Below, one piece after another: positions 50,881-62,003 of a DNA stretch of 64,000 nt. Position 1 is the first letter of the stretch; each line of letters opens with the position of its first letter. Source of the DNA: Pontederia crassipes (lineage: Eukaryota; Streptophyta; Magnoliopsida; Commelinales; Pontederiaceae); the NCBI GenBank assembly GCA_030549335.1, contig CM060188.1:4216001-4280000 (forward strand), given 5' to 3'. The notes under the pieces were generated by a model. It did not search any database and was not told the DNA's origin. It saw only the letters and a program-made list of their open reading frames with translations. A program made the position numbers and the translations under genes.

Positions 50881-50888
50881 ACACACAC
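50838..50888. repeat. Poly-C run followed by (AC)n
   Basis: About 29 C residues run directly into about eleven AC units. The block lies ~150 bases before the USP start codon, so in its promoter or 5' leader. ORFs of poly-Pro/Thr-His or poly-Gly across it are by-products. Confidence 0.9.
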
Positions 50889-51037
50889 CCCGGAGGTACC
50901 GTACGTGCGTAGCCGGCAAAAAGCAAGGCGGCGAGCGAAACGCTTCCACATGCTCTGTTAGTATTGACGTTCGTAGCGCACAACCCGGCCGGCGGCGGCG
51001 GTGGTGGTGGAGGAGGAGGTGGTGGCCCGCGTCGCCC

Positions 51038-51824
51038 ATGGACCTCGGTGCAAGCTCGGGGAGCAAGCGGAGGGTGATGGTCATCGCCGACCCCGGCAGG
51101 GAGTCCGCCGGCGCGCTCGAGTGGGCGCTCTTCCACGCCGTCCTCGAGCACGACGAGATCGTCCTCCTGCACGTGCAGCCGTCGTCCAACGCCTCCGGCG
51201 CCGCCCGGCGGGCCGCCACGATGTCCATGATCCTCCGCCGCCCGACGTCGGTGGTGGCGCCGAGCAGCGCCTCGTTTCGTTCCACGGACGCCGCCGGCGG
51301 GAGCGGGGGCGGCGGGTCCGAGCAGGAGTTCCTGGAGACGATGAGGGCCAAGTGCGAGGCCGCGCAGCCGAAGGTCAAGGTTCAGGTGGAGAGGGTGGCC
51401 ATGGGGTGCAAGGACAAGGCCGCGACGATCCTGCTGCAGTCGAAGCTGATGGCCATCGACCTCCTCGTCATCGGCCAGCGCCGGAACTCTTTTTCCTTCT
51501 TGGGGTACGTAAGTACGTGCATGCATGCATATATATAGTAATGGTCACATCGTTAATTACTTATAGGAAGAACAAGCTGAAAGTGAATGAACGAGGATTC
51601 CTTCATCATCTTCTGATTTTTTTTCCCTTTTTTTTTGAAGAAGAAAATATCAATAACCTGATAAACTCGTGCGCAGGTGCAGATTGAGCGGAAGCACGTC
51701 CGATCCTGCACAATTCCTGGTGGAGAACAGCAAATGCCTGTGCGTTTCAGTTCAAAAGAAAGGTCAAAACACAGGTTACGTCCTCAACACAAAGGCCCAC
51801 AAGAACTTTTGGCTTCTTGCTTAA
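51038..51824 (+). CDS. Universal stress protein (USP) family protein
   Basis: Two exons, 51038-51504 and 51677-51824, joined through GTACGT...GCGCAG with phase closing (GG|G); 204 residues. The start is the first ATG of the frame (MDLGASSGSKRRVMVIADPG), after an upstream GC-rich leader. The USP fold shows as the first strand and helix (RRVMVIADPGRESAGALEWA), a strand with IVLLHVQPS, an inserted Ser/Ala/Gly-rich loop (~55-100), a helix (EFLETMRAKCEAAQPKVKV), LLVIGQRRN and the last strand (NSKCLCVSVQKK). The C-terminus TKAHKNFWLLA is characteristic of one plant USP subgroup. The canonical G-x2-G-x9-G(S/T) nucleotide motif is not obvious (GQRRNSFSFLGCRLSGS), so ATP binding is uncertain. Likely cytosolic or nuclear. 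The specific role is unknown; stress-related by family. Confidence 0.88.
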
Positions 51825-52984
51825 ACGTAGCAGGCACCCGGTGATGCCTCTCTCTCTCTCTCTCTGCCTGCTTGCTTGCTTGAACTGAAGACTGAGCGGT
51901 CTTCGTGCATGATACACTAATTGATGCCGGCTCATGTATGTTGTGAGAGCATTTATGAAGCCAGGAACATGAGGAAAACAAAACACACATAGGAAGATTT
52001 GAGATATACTAATGTTAATTTAAGTTGAAATTGTGCGTCCTGTCGAGAAATGTCTTGTGTTCAATTTTTTAGGAGGTCATGTTGTATGCATACTTTCCTT
52101 GTCTGTTCAATCCGAGGGCGTTGTAACTATATGAGCAAACTTTTCTCTCGCTACATTACTTATTAGATAGATTTTTTTTTATCTCTCCTTCCACTTAAAT
52201 TAATTTTGTCTAAGTTTTAGTTATAGCTTGCATTTGATCATGATCTAATCAGAAGGTCGTACACGCTATACTTATAAACACAATTGACAAGAACGAAAGG
52301 AATTAGCTATGATACATTTTTTTTATATCCACTCGACCCCCATTTTCAGACTATTAACACCTGATTAATATGAAGTCGAGGAATTAGCCATGATATTGAT
52401 TTGGTGGATTTACATATTGGATATGAAGTTCAGCGAGCACTGGCTTCCATATGCTTATTTCAACTAATAATAATGAGATTAGTGCTTGATTCAATTGATT
52501 AACATGTTGAACTTCTAAAAGAAATGTCACAGTATTCATACAACGCAAGAGTATTTGAATACTATATATGGTTTAATTGGAAAATAAAACTTTCAATAGC
52601 AATTGGCAAGTTAACATCCAAAAATATGCATACATAACTTGAATACTATATATCAAATACTATGAACAGAGTAAGTTCAGGCAGTACACACACCGTTTCT
52701 TTTTGAGAAAAAAAAACCTACTTTTTGTATTAAGTTCAGGTAAACAAATATAAAGCAGTGCAAGCAATCATTTCCAGACACATTAATACAACTTTTATGC
52801 TTGAGCAGTGTGTGATATGACAACAGCATTCTGAAACTGGTAAGGATCTAATGAGTAATGACAACTATCTTCTTTATCCGACAATAAAGAAGCTTCATCC
52901 TAAACTCTGAAATCAGGAAAACCTATCGAATTATCCAAAACAAAAAACAATCTCTGTGAGTTACAGGAACAATAGATCTACTCT
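51825..52984. other. Intergenic between convergent USP and SDD1 genes
   Basis: Both 3' UTRs should lie in this stretch. A short (CT)n run is at ~51849-51865. No coding region is supported. Confidence 0.5.
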
Positions 52985-55309
52985 CTATGTCCCCCAGGTG
53001 ACAGATAAGGGGCTTCTCACCGTGCGCCTTGTTTCACCAACCTGAGTCCATATCAGATAACCTTCTGCATGTGCTCCTTCCTTTGCTGTTGCAGCCTTTT
53101 CTGAATCAAACCAAACAGAAAAGCTCCTCGTCTCATTCAGATTTAGGAATGTTAAGGTCTCCGGCGTTACCCTCAGTCTGACTCCTGGTGGTGTAGCTAC
53201 CTTCACCGAGTACGTTGTGTTTGGACTTCCGACATTGGTGAGCTTCCTCTGGACCATCACCGATGTGCTGCCTCCTTGTTTGAAGGCCACAGAAATGGAA
53301 GGATAATTCAGGCTGAAATCTTTGTTTTGTTTCAGTACTTGTTTGCAGCTGATGTTCCTGTGACTGATGGTGAAAATCTGATTCTGACTGTAGCCGAGAG
53401 AGCAGAGATGGGTGATGTAGTCATCCGGAGGGATGTCGTAAACAAGGCCGGGATCTATCGCTCTGGAAGGATTCACGTGTCCGGCGCCCATGGCGAACGC
53501 ACTTGCACGTTCTACGCCGTCCATTATCGGATGCCCCCGGCGATCCACAGCGTCGGCCGTCGTCATGATCGCCGACCTGACCGCTGCTGGACTCCATGAC
53601 GGGTGTGCCGACTTGATCAGCGCCGCGATCCCGCTGACATGGGGGCACGCCATGGAGGTCCCTGAGAGGACGCTGAAGTTGGATCTCCTCTGGTCTTCCT
53701 GCAGGCCCGAGGGGCCTATGTTGCTAGGCCACGCCGCGATTATGTTCACGCCGGGAGCGATCACGTCCGGCTTGAGGATCCCAGGGTTCGTCATGCTCGG
53801 CCCCCGAGAGGAGAACAGCGCGACGGCTGGCGCGCCCGATGGCTGGATTCTTGTCCCTCCGTAGATCAGTTTAGCTACCGGTCGGAGAGTGGAGTTTACG
53901 TAGCTCTTCAGTACGAGGGATTCGTTGTAGCCGATCATGGTCGCCGGTAGGACGTGGACGTCGACGGAGTCCTCCTCTTGGTTCACCTCGGAGTTCGCCA
54001 GGATCATGGCGGCTCCGCCAGCTTCCCTCACGGCTTCTCCCTTCTCAGCTCTGCCGTTGAGACCTCGGTCACAGATCACCATCTTCCCTCTGATTCTATC
54101 TTTTGAAAGGGATCCTTTTAGGCAGAACTCCGCACCCTTCTGACCGCCATTGTCGTAGACAACTTCGAGTTCCTTCCCGCCAAATTTCAAATACTTGTTT
54201 CCCGGGTACATGGACTCGCCGTAGAGGATCCGGCCATTGCCCATTCGGACGTAGGCGGGGAACCTCCTGTCCAACGTGCTTGCACCGACCGTCGTGACCC
54301 AGGGCGCTTCGTTCGCGACGGAGCCTGGCAATGGGCCGTTGTTTCCGGCTGCGCAGACGACCACCACTCCCCTCTGGTTCGCCCGGAAGCTGCCGATGGC
54401 TATGCTGTCTTCAAACAACGGAATGGGGAAGCCGCCCAGGGAAAGCGATATGACGTCCACTCCATCGCTAATGGCCTCGTCCATTCCGGCCAGGATGTCG
54501 GAGCTGTAGCACCCGTTGAACCAGCACACCTTGTAGACGGCAATGTGAGCGTCAGGGGCCATGCCTCTCGCCTCGCCAATTCCGACGCCCAGGACGCTGG
54601 CGCCAGGGACGGTCGCGCCAGCAGCAGTCGAGGCCGTGTGGGTGCCGTGCCCGTGCGCGTCCCGCGGCGAGACGTACTCCAACAGCGACACGGTATTCGA
54701 CCTGGTGTCCGGGTAGTTTATCTTGTGCCCCTTGGAGTAGAACCTGGCGCCGATGAGCTTCCGGTTGCAATGGGAGGAGTTGAAGTCCTCTCCTTCTTGG
54801 CACACGCCTTTCCACCTCGTCGGCACGGGAGGCATGCGGCGATCGTCGAAGCTGGGACTCTCCGGCCATACGCCGGTGTCGAGCACTCCGATGATGGCAC
54901 CTTGGCCGAACTTGGCCTTAGACCAAGCTCCGCCTGCAGCAAAGTTGAGCCCCAGGAACTTGTAGGAGTAGGTAGTATGCAGCTCGAGCCGGCGATCTTG
55001 TCGGACGGATACGACAGCAGGCAGCCCCCTCAAGGCCGCAACCTCGTCTTCGGTCAACACCGCCGCGAAGCCTTCGAATGCGGTCCTGTACGAGTACAAC
55101 AGCCTGGAAGAAAGCCCATCGTCCTCGTCGGAGAGCACCGATCTCTTGAGGAAAGAGAGGTGCCATTGGAGCTTGCTTCCGAACAGAGCACTGGTTTGCG
55201 GGCGAACCTGGACGATATAAGTCTGCGCGTCGTGAGCACATACAGGGAGAAGAAGTGCCAAAGAGCGTAAAATGCAAAAGAGCAGGGGGAAGAAGGAAGC
55301 GCGCGCCAT
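52985..55309 (-). CDS. SDD1: SDD1-type subtilisin-like protease (SBT1.2)
   Basis: Intronless, 774 residues from the first ATG (55309, MARASFFPLL); the frame extends a little further to a GTG, which I do not use. Signal peptide ~1-25 (FCILRSLALLLPVCA). Inhibitor I9 prodomain ~30-113 (TYIVQVRP to TTYSYKFLGL). S8 catalytic domain with Asp ~144 (GVLDTGVWPESPSF), His ~221 (GHGTHTAST), oxyanion Asn ~323 (CAAGNNGP) and Ser ~552 (SGTSMACPHVSG). A PA domain is inserted between Asn and Ser (~370-485), and a fibronectin III-like C-terminal domain includes KLTNVGSPNTTY. All catalytic residues are present. The stretches GMAPDAHIAVYKVCWFNGC and EKGEAVREAGGAAMILAN match Arabidopsis SDD1 closely. SDD1 is a secreted protease of stomatal precursor cells that limits stomatal density. 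Orthology is inferred from the sequence alone. Very GC-rich coding region. Confidence 0.92.
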   Translation of the reverse strand: MARASFFPLLFCILRSLALLLPVCAHDAQTYIVQVRPQTSALFGSKLQWHLSFLKRSVLSDEDDGLSSRLLYSYRTAFEGFAAVLTEDEVAALRGLPAVVSVRQDRRLELHTTYSYKFLGLNFAAGGAWSKAKFGQGAIIGVLDTGVWPESPSFDDRRMPPVPTRWKGVCQEGEDFNSSHCNRKLIGARFYSKGHKINYPDTRSNTVSLLEYVSPRDAHGHGTHTASTAAGATVPGASVLGVGIGEARGMAPDAHIAVYKVCWFNGCYSSDILAGMDEAISDGVDVISLSLGGFPIPLFEDSIAIGSFRANQRGVVVVCAAGNNGPLPGSVANEAPWVTTVGASTLDRRFPAYVRMGNGRILYGESMYPGNKYLKFGGKELEVVYDNGGQKGAEFCLKGSLSKDRIRGKMVICDRGLNGRAEKGEAVREAGGAAMILANSEVNQEEDSVDVHVLPATMIGYNESLVLKSYVNSTLRPVAKLIYGGTRIQPSGAPAVALFSSRGPSMTNPGILKPDVIAPGVNIIAAWPSNIGPSGLQEDQRRSNFSVLSGTSMACPHVSGIAALIKSAHPSWSPAAVRSAIMTTADAVDRRGHPIMDGVERASAFAMGAGHVNPSRAIDPGLVYDIPPDDYITHLCSLGYSQNQIFTISHRNISCKQVLKQNKDFSLNYPSISVAFKQGGSTSVMVQRKLTNVGSPNTTYSVKVATPPGVRLRVTPETLTFLNLNETRSFSVWFDSEKAATAKEGAHAEGYLIWTQVGETRRTVRSPLSVTWGT

Positions 55310-57271
55310 GGCCGATGCTTGCACTTGTTGCTTGGCGTCTGCTCATGGGCTTCAGCAGAGCGTCGACGGGGGTATTTGAAGGAGCCGTGCAAAGGCCTGG
55401 AGACGGGAGGCATTGCTCAGAGGGAAGGGCGATACTCGTGAGGCGATCAAGGGGCTCTCGTTTTTCTCACGGGGAAGTGCGCGCGGGGTTTGGGGAGCTT
55501 CTGAGAGGCCCGCGTGCGTTCGGAGCTGAGACATCTCACGAGATCTACTGCCTGGAGTTATTGCTGCTTTGCTGCGCTGCCTCTCGCCTACTTCAGATGA
55601 CATGGAAGAAAGATCAGGCTGCTGCTTTTGGCGGCAACGCTGCTTAATTGCTACTGTTTTGGATTCAAAGTTGGCATCAGGATCACTGTTCTTGCTCCTG
55701 TATCTCTCTCTCTCTCTCTCTCTCTTTGAGTGTGTGTCTGTTTCTCCGTCTCTCCCTTTCTGATGCGTGTGTGTCTCTCTCTTTTTTGGGAGAGCAGCAG
55801 GAATGTTTGAATTGGATGGTGGGAAGGAGTGGAGGGCTCCTCTTAAATGCTTCTCTCCCTCCATTAATGAGGGTTCTGCGCTAGGATTTTTGTCCCTAGG
55901 TGTAGGTACTAGTAGAGTTTGATGAGAGGCTCCGTCCATTGGCCTGCTCATGTATCCCCAAATGCATTAAATTTCCAGAGCTTGGGGAGCAGCGGTATAT
56001 CTGAAAAGAGCCTTGCTATGATGCATGGCGGAGTCAATGAGGACGAGTACTGATGCCATTTATCAAAACCTTTTGGGCGAATGTAAGTTTCTTTTGTGAT
56101 TAATATACTTTTATTTTGAAATAAGCTATTAGTTTATTGGTGCAGAAAATGTTGCATGATAATCCATTTCCTCATCTTTTTATCTTTGTTGGAATTAAGC
56201 ATGAATAGCACCCCGTACTTTCCAAACAATTTGTTTAATTTGTCATACAAAACACATAATATCGAGGAACAAGTCCAAGCTACAAGTTGAGGTGTCAAAA
56301 CTTATTACAGAACGTAAGAATTTCTGCTGCTGCAATTCCAAAATAGAAGTTGAGGTCTGAGGATTCAATCTGATTTAGCCTCAGACTATATCTGGCTGTT
56401 ATAATACAACAGGGAAAACTTGAATATGATCTCATTCAACTCGATCGCTTGTTCGTATTCAGCATCACAGCAACAACTTGTAATTTCAACCTCTCCACAA
56501 CGGGGGGATTCGCGAAAACAACCATGCCCATAGGAGCTTTTCTAATCCTCAAATTACCCTACAGCAGCTGTTACTGAATCACAAACAGGAGGGTAAATTC
56601 ACTATAACGCAAAGACTGAAATAGAAATGTGTCATGTGTATGTTGAACTGAGTTTCAGCGTCACATTTCTAACGATCTAACCAAGTTCAATGAATGCATT
56701 ACAGATTATTAATCAATATTGATATTGGAAAACCATGAGATCTTAAATTCAAAAGTTTCAGGATTCCTAAATCAGGGGAACTATGATGCAATCGAAAATG
56801 GATACTTCAGAAATAAATATTTCATGCAGTAGATAGCATGTAACCAGCAGCTCAGACGTGCAGGGTAGTTTCATCCTAAGGACCACTCAAAAAATAGGAG
56901 AACATAATAAATTAACAAAGGAAAAAGTACATCAAGAATATGATCATTAATTAAACGCAGGTGAAAAACTAACAAGGCCAATCATTTTAGAAAGTCCAGG
57001 CTTAGGATTGTATGTGTTTCATTTTTTTTTTCTTTGAGAAAAGTGTTCCAATGTATTATGCATGAAATCAGTTTATTTACCTGAGAATAAAGTAAATGTA
57101 TTCAAATAGAATATTACCTTGACATGAAAGAAAAGGTTGGTATAGACTCCGCAAGCCACTCCATGGGGCATGCAGAAGTTTGGATTAGACTTTATCATAA
57201 GTCAAAACACACATCTGAGTTTGACATACATAATTACCGATTAATAATTACCCAAGATATACGGCTACTGG
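55310..57271. other. SDD1 promoter and intergenic DNA to the WDR70 3' end
   Basis: The SDD1 promoter and leader lie at 55310-~56000 on the minus strand. They include a (CT)n run at 55703-55725 and upstream ATGs at 55346 and 55413 in frames different from the protein. ORFs across 55350-55950 are GC- or CT-driven and show no domain. 56050-57271 is AT-rich and should hold the WDR70 3' UTR near 57271. Confidence 0.5.
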
Positions 57272-60200
57272 TCATTTCTCTTCCTCCTCGGAATCAGACT
57301 TTGCAAAAACAGGCTCTGGCTGGGTTTCTGCATATGCTGGGGCAATGAATTTAGGATCCTTTGCTGCAACATCAGCATATTTAAGGATTGCTTCTCGTGG
57401 ATCTTCATCCATCCAGGTTTCCTTAATCAGACCACCTTGCTGCAACAAACCCCACACAAATGAACATTTATATAACCTAGAAGATTGCAGAAATAAATTT
57501 GGAATAAAGGAAATGAACTAATATTTTTAGCAGAGAATGCATACCTTCAGAAGGTATTGTGTCAATAAGCTACCCTTAGTAGTACCAACCCTTCCACCAA
57601 ACCCTGGACCAGTCACAGGAACCTCTGGTTTGTGTGCCTTCAAAGGATCCTTTAGTGCCTTTTCCCGCAGCCGTTTACGGCTTGGTTGATCTCTGAATAA
57701 GGGCAATGCATGTGGATGATGAATAACTGGCTGAACTTCATAATCATCAATAGACTTCTTCCTGGGAGCCCGGCCAACACAAACAAGAGCCCCTCTGTGA
57801 CTTATAGATGGATCATAGAGAATATGGGTCTCTCCTTCTTTTCTGTCTCCGACTGTTGCAAGAACCTTCAAAAACAGTAGATATATTAGGAGGGTTGCAA
57901 TATTTTGCGTATTCAGATCTCTCACGTGCTTTCAACACTAAAATTCTGCTGATTTATCAAATTTCCAACATATTGATAATAGAAATAATGTAAAGAAGAA
58001 AGATTCAGAAAAAATGACCAATACATGTTATTAACCTGAAAAAGAATACATTAGTAGAACTAAACATATGAACATTTCTTTATGCAAAAGCCTTAATGTA
58101 AAGCTAGAGTTAACCTGATTGATCTTTGGGTGCCAAGCACAGCAGACAACACTACAACTTGCAGAAATACCAACTCTTGATACAAGCTCAAGTTTCCTTC
58201 TGTCAAAGAAGCAAAGCAAGCCACCACTAGTACCATCTTTTTCAACTGAGGTTCCTGTTAAAATCAATTGCTCATCAGGACTGAATGCCGCATTTGTTTG
58301 AGCATAATGATTTGGGAGATCTTCGAATATTTTAATTGGTGCCTTCATCTGCCGCAGATCCCATACCTACAGAATGTTCAAGAGCATCGATTATATAACA
58401 GCTTTTGACTTTTGTAGAAGAAATCACAAGTTCATTATGCAATGACAATCATTGCATCTTAGAATACCACCTTGAGCGTACTATCAGTGCTTCTTGATAA
58501 AAGAACCAGGCCATCAGTAGAAAACTTAAGGCCAGTAATGTCATCAGTGTGAGCTTTCTCAACATATATATCTGGTCTGCTACCCCACCCTGGCTTAACG
58601 TTCCACAACTGTAAGGCATTAAAGAGGCGTCTTAGCAAAACATCAATCAGCTGCCAGTGACACCTGGTATAGACTAAAACAAAAAAAGACGCCTATGTGT
58701 TATACAACATTGTATATACTAAAGCACAAGAATAAACCTTCCACCTGTATGGAGCCATCTCCAATCCCACCAATAATTTGTTTTCCTGCATGATCCCACG
58801 CACATGCAGTGACTGCAGTTCTAGACTGCCTGGCAAGCTTGGGTTTTATGACCTACAAATAACGAGTTCATTAGCTTCAATTTCATCATCTCAATACATG
58901 AACATAATACATTGAAACTATACGGAAATATAATGATCCCTGTAATCCTCAAAAGCGAACTGCAAATGAGTGAGATGTAACACGTCAAATGGACAGATGT
59001 AATTCCATTATCACTCGTCAGGATGCAATATGGCTTGAAGCAACAAGCCAATTATTTAGTGCTGGTAGAACTATAAACTAATAAAAGAAATGCAAAGAGA
59101 ACCTGTTTTTGGCTTTTGAAGTCAGAAACATCCCATATACGCAATGATCCATCTTCAGATGAAGTTAAGATGGTCTCTTTTGATTTTGGATTCCATTCTC
59201 CACCAGTCAATCCTGTTATATGTCCTTTAGTATTCTTCAAGTCACGTATATACATGTCCCCCTTAACAAATTCACCTAAGGTGAGCCCATCACGGTCGTA
59301 AATCTGGAGTAAGTTGCTGGATGGATAAGCGCACATGTCCAAACATATTGATAAATAAAGCTCAGAAGCTTTGTAAGCTTAATGAGAGAGGAAATACCTT
59401 AGCCTGTGCTGAACCAGATACACACAAGAACCTATCTGATGTTGGACTCCAACTTAGACTTCGGACTTGATGCCCTTCAAATGGCTCCAGTTGTCTGAAA
59501 GACTGCAACTTGGAGTTCATCCCTTGAAAATCATACATGCGAACAGTATAATCATAGCTGCCAGAAAGGACTCTTGACCCTGAATGATCAACTGCTAAAG
59601 CTGAGACAACCTGCGGAAGATATTATAAATACTAAAGTACAACAAATCATACACCCAAAGCATAATAGAGTACAGACTATACTGGAATAAAGGTTTCAGG
59701 AACAATTTCTACAATGACAACATTCTACATTGTTAAATTTTCTAATGATAGGTGTTGGTTCATGAAAGTGGGCACATTCTTAAGAGAAATTGAATGACAG
59801 TTAGAACAGGTAAATTGCTAAAAATTATAAATCAATTGTCATACAGTGAGGAAAAACCAGTGATAAAATGTGCAGTGACAGAAAGTCAACTATCATATTA
59901 TTGCGGAATGCAAATAGGTACAATCATTGATCAAGCACACACAAGAACACAACAATCAAAGGCGTGGCAATGAGTATGATGATGATAGCGAGCTCGACTT
60001 AATGAAAGATGTGATCATGGTTTCATGTCAGGCAGAACAGTTGGACAACAATTTTTTAGGGAAAAAAATGACAGCCGTTATAGTACAATTTCCCTTACAA
60101 ATTTACAAGTGGAACTAACAATGCAATCTCCACATCCTTATAGTAGAGCTTGCAGAAAGAACATTTGTCCCCACTCCACACCCCATCTCCACATCCTTAA

Positions 60201-61939
60201 TGGAGGAATGTGATGGAGTGGTGTGGTGAGTGATGGGATGGGGTAGCGTGGTGTGTCATTAGTAAGTACATGTTTGGATAATAAATTATATAAAATGTGG
60301 GGTGGGGTAACGAAGATTTCATTTGTATAAAAGTCATCTTTATCCTTCATTATATATTTAAAGTATTTATAATCATTAATTAGGGGTGAGCATGAACCGA
60401 GATGACCTAGTCGCCCTCGCTCGCACCAGCTCAGATTTTCCAAATTTTTTCCGATAATTGGATTAGGACCGGGTCTCATTTCTTTGACACCCGGCCGGGT
60501 CGGGTCGGGACCGAATCCGGGTTTTACGTCCCCACCCGGTTGAATATATTATATTAATATGAAATTATTTTTAAATAGTATATTTATGTTTATTTTGAAT
60601 AAAATTTTATATTTACTAAAAAGTTTAATAAAAAATTATAGATAAATATGTATTCATATTAGAAAAAAGATAATATATCAATGAATGAGAGAGAGAAGAG
60701 GAGAGAGAGAAAGAGGTGGTTTAATTTGGTAAGAAGAGATAATTTAATTTGATAATAAAAAAGGAAAAGAGGTTAATTTGGTCTAAAATAATCTATCCCT
60801 CCTCATTCCACCAATTTGTTGGAATGAAAAATGTGGTGTTTAAAGAGCTTAGCTATTCCACCCCACCTCTCTTAACTTAAATAAAAAATGTAACCAAACA
60901 TGGTTTAACTAATTTCATTCTCTCATATTCCACCACACCCCTTCATATCCCACAATCCAAACAGACCCTAAAGGGGTGGAATAGCTAAGGGTCTGTTTGG
61001 CAAATAACTAATGGAGGGATGAGATGGGGTGGTGAGTGATGGGGTGGGGTGGCGTGGTGTGTCATTAGAAAGTCCATGTTTGGATAATAAATTATATAAA
61101 ATGTGGGGTGGGGTAATGAAGGTTTTATTTGTATAAAAGTCATTTTTATCCTTCATTATATATTTAAAGTATTTATAATCGTTAATTAGGGGTGAGCATG
61201 AACCGGGATGACTTGGTCGCCCTCGCCCGCACCGACTCAGATTTTTCAAATTTCTTTTGACCCGATAGATAATTGGGTCAGGACCGGATCTCATTTCTTT
61301 GACACCCAACCGGGTCGGGACCGAATCCGGATTTTACGTCCCGATCCGATTGAATATATTATATTAATATTAAATTATTTTTAAATAGTATATTTATGTT
61401 TATTTTGAATGAAATTTTATATTTACTAAAAATCTTTATTTAATAATAAATTATAGATAAATATGTATTCATATTAGAAAAAAGATAATATATCAATGAA
61501 TGAGAGAGAGAAGAGGAGAGAGAGAAAGAGGTGGTTTAATTTGGTAAGAAGAGAAATAATTTAATTTGATAATAAAAAAGGAAAAGAGGTTAATTTGGTC
61601 TAAAATAATCTATCCCTCCTCATTCTAATTTGGTGGAATGAAAAATGTGATGTTTAAAGAGCTTAGCTATTCCATCCCACTCCTCTTAACTTAAATAAAA
61701 AAATGTAACCAAACATGGTGTAACTAATTTCATTCCCTCATATTCCACCCCACCCCTCCATAACCCTCAATCCAAACAGACCCTAAGAGGGTGGGGTGGA
61801 ATAGCTAAGCCCCTAAGCCCTTCAAACACCACATTTTTCATTGGTAGAATGAGGAGGAATAGATTATTTTAAACCAAATTAACCTTTTTCTCTTTTTTAT
61901 TACCAAATGAAATTATTTCTCTTCTTACCAAATTAAACC

Positions 61940-62003
<64 letters not shown>

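Noticed and set aside
50677-51526. Minus-strand ORFs of 233 and 240 codons opposite the USP gene
   Set aside because: GC-rich shadow frames with poly-Gly/Pro from the poly-C tract; the plus strand holds the USP fold.
53276-55270. Plus-strand ORFs (up to 241 codons) opposite SDD1
   Set aside because: Shadows of the GC-rich SDD1 frame.
60138-61309. Repeated 113-codon minus-strand ORFs as a small gene family
   Set aside because: They lie within MITE copies 1 and 2 and share sequence only because the MITEs do.
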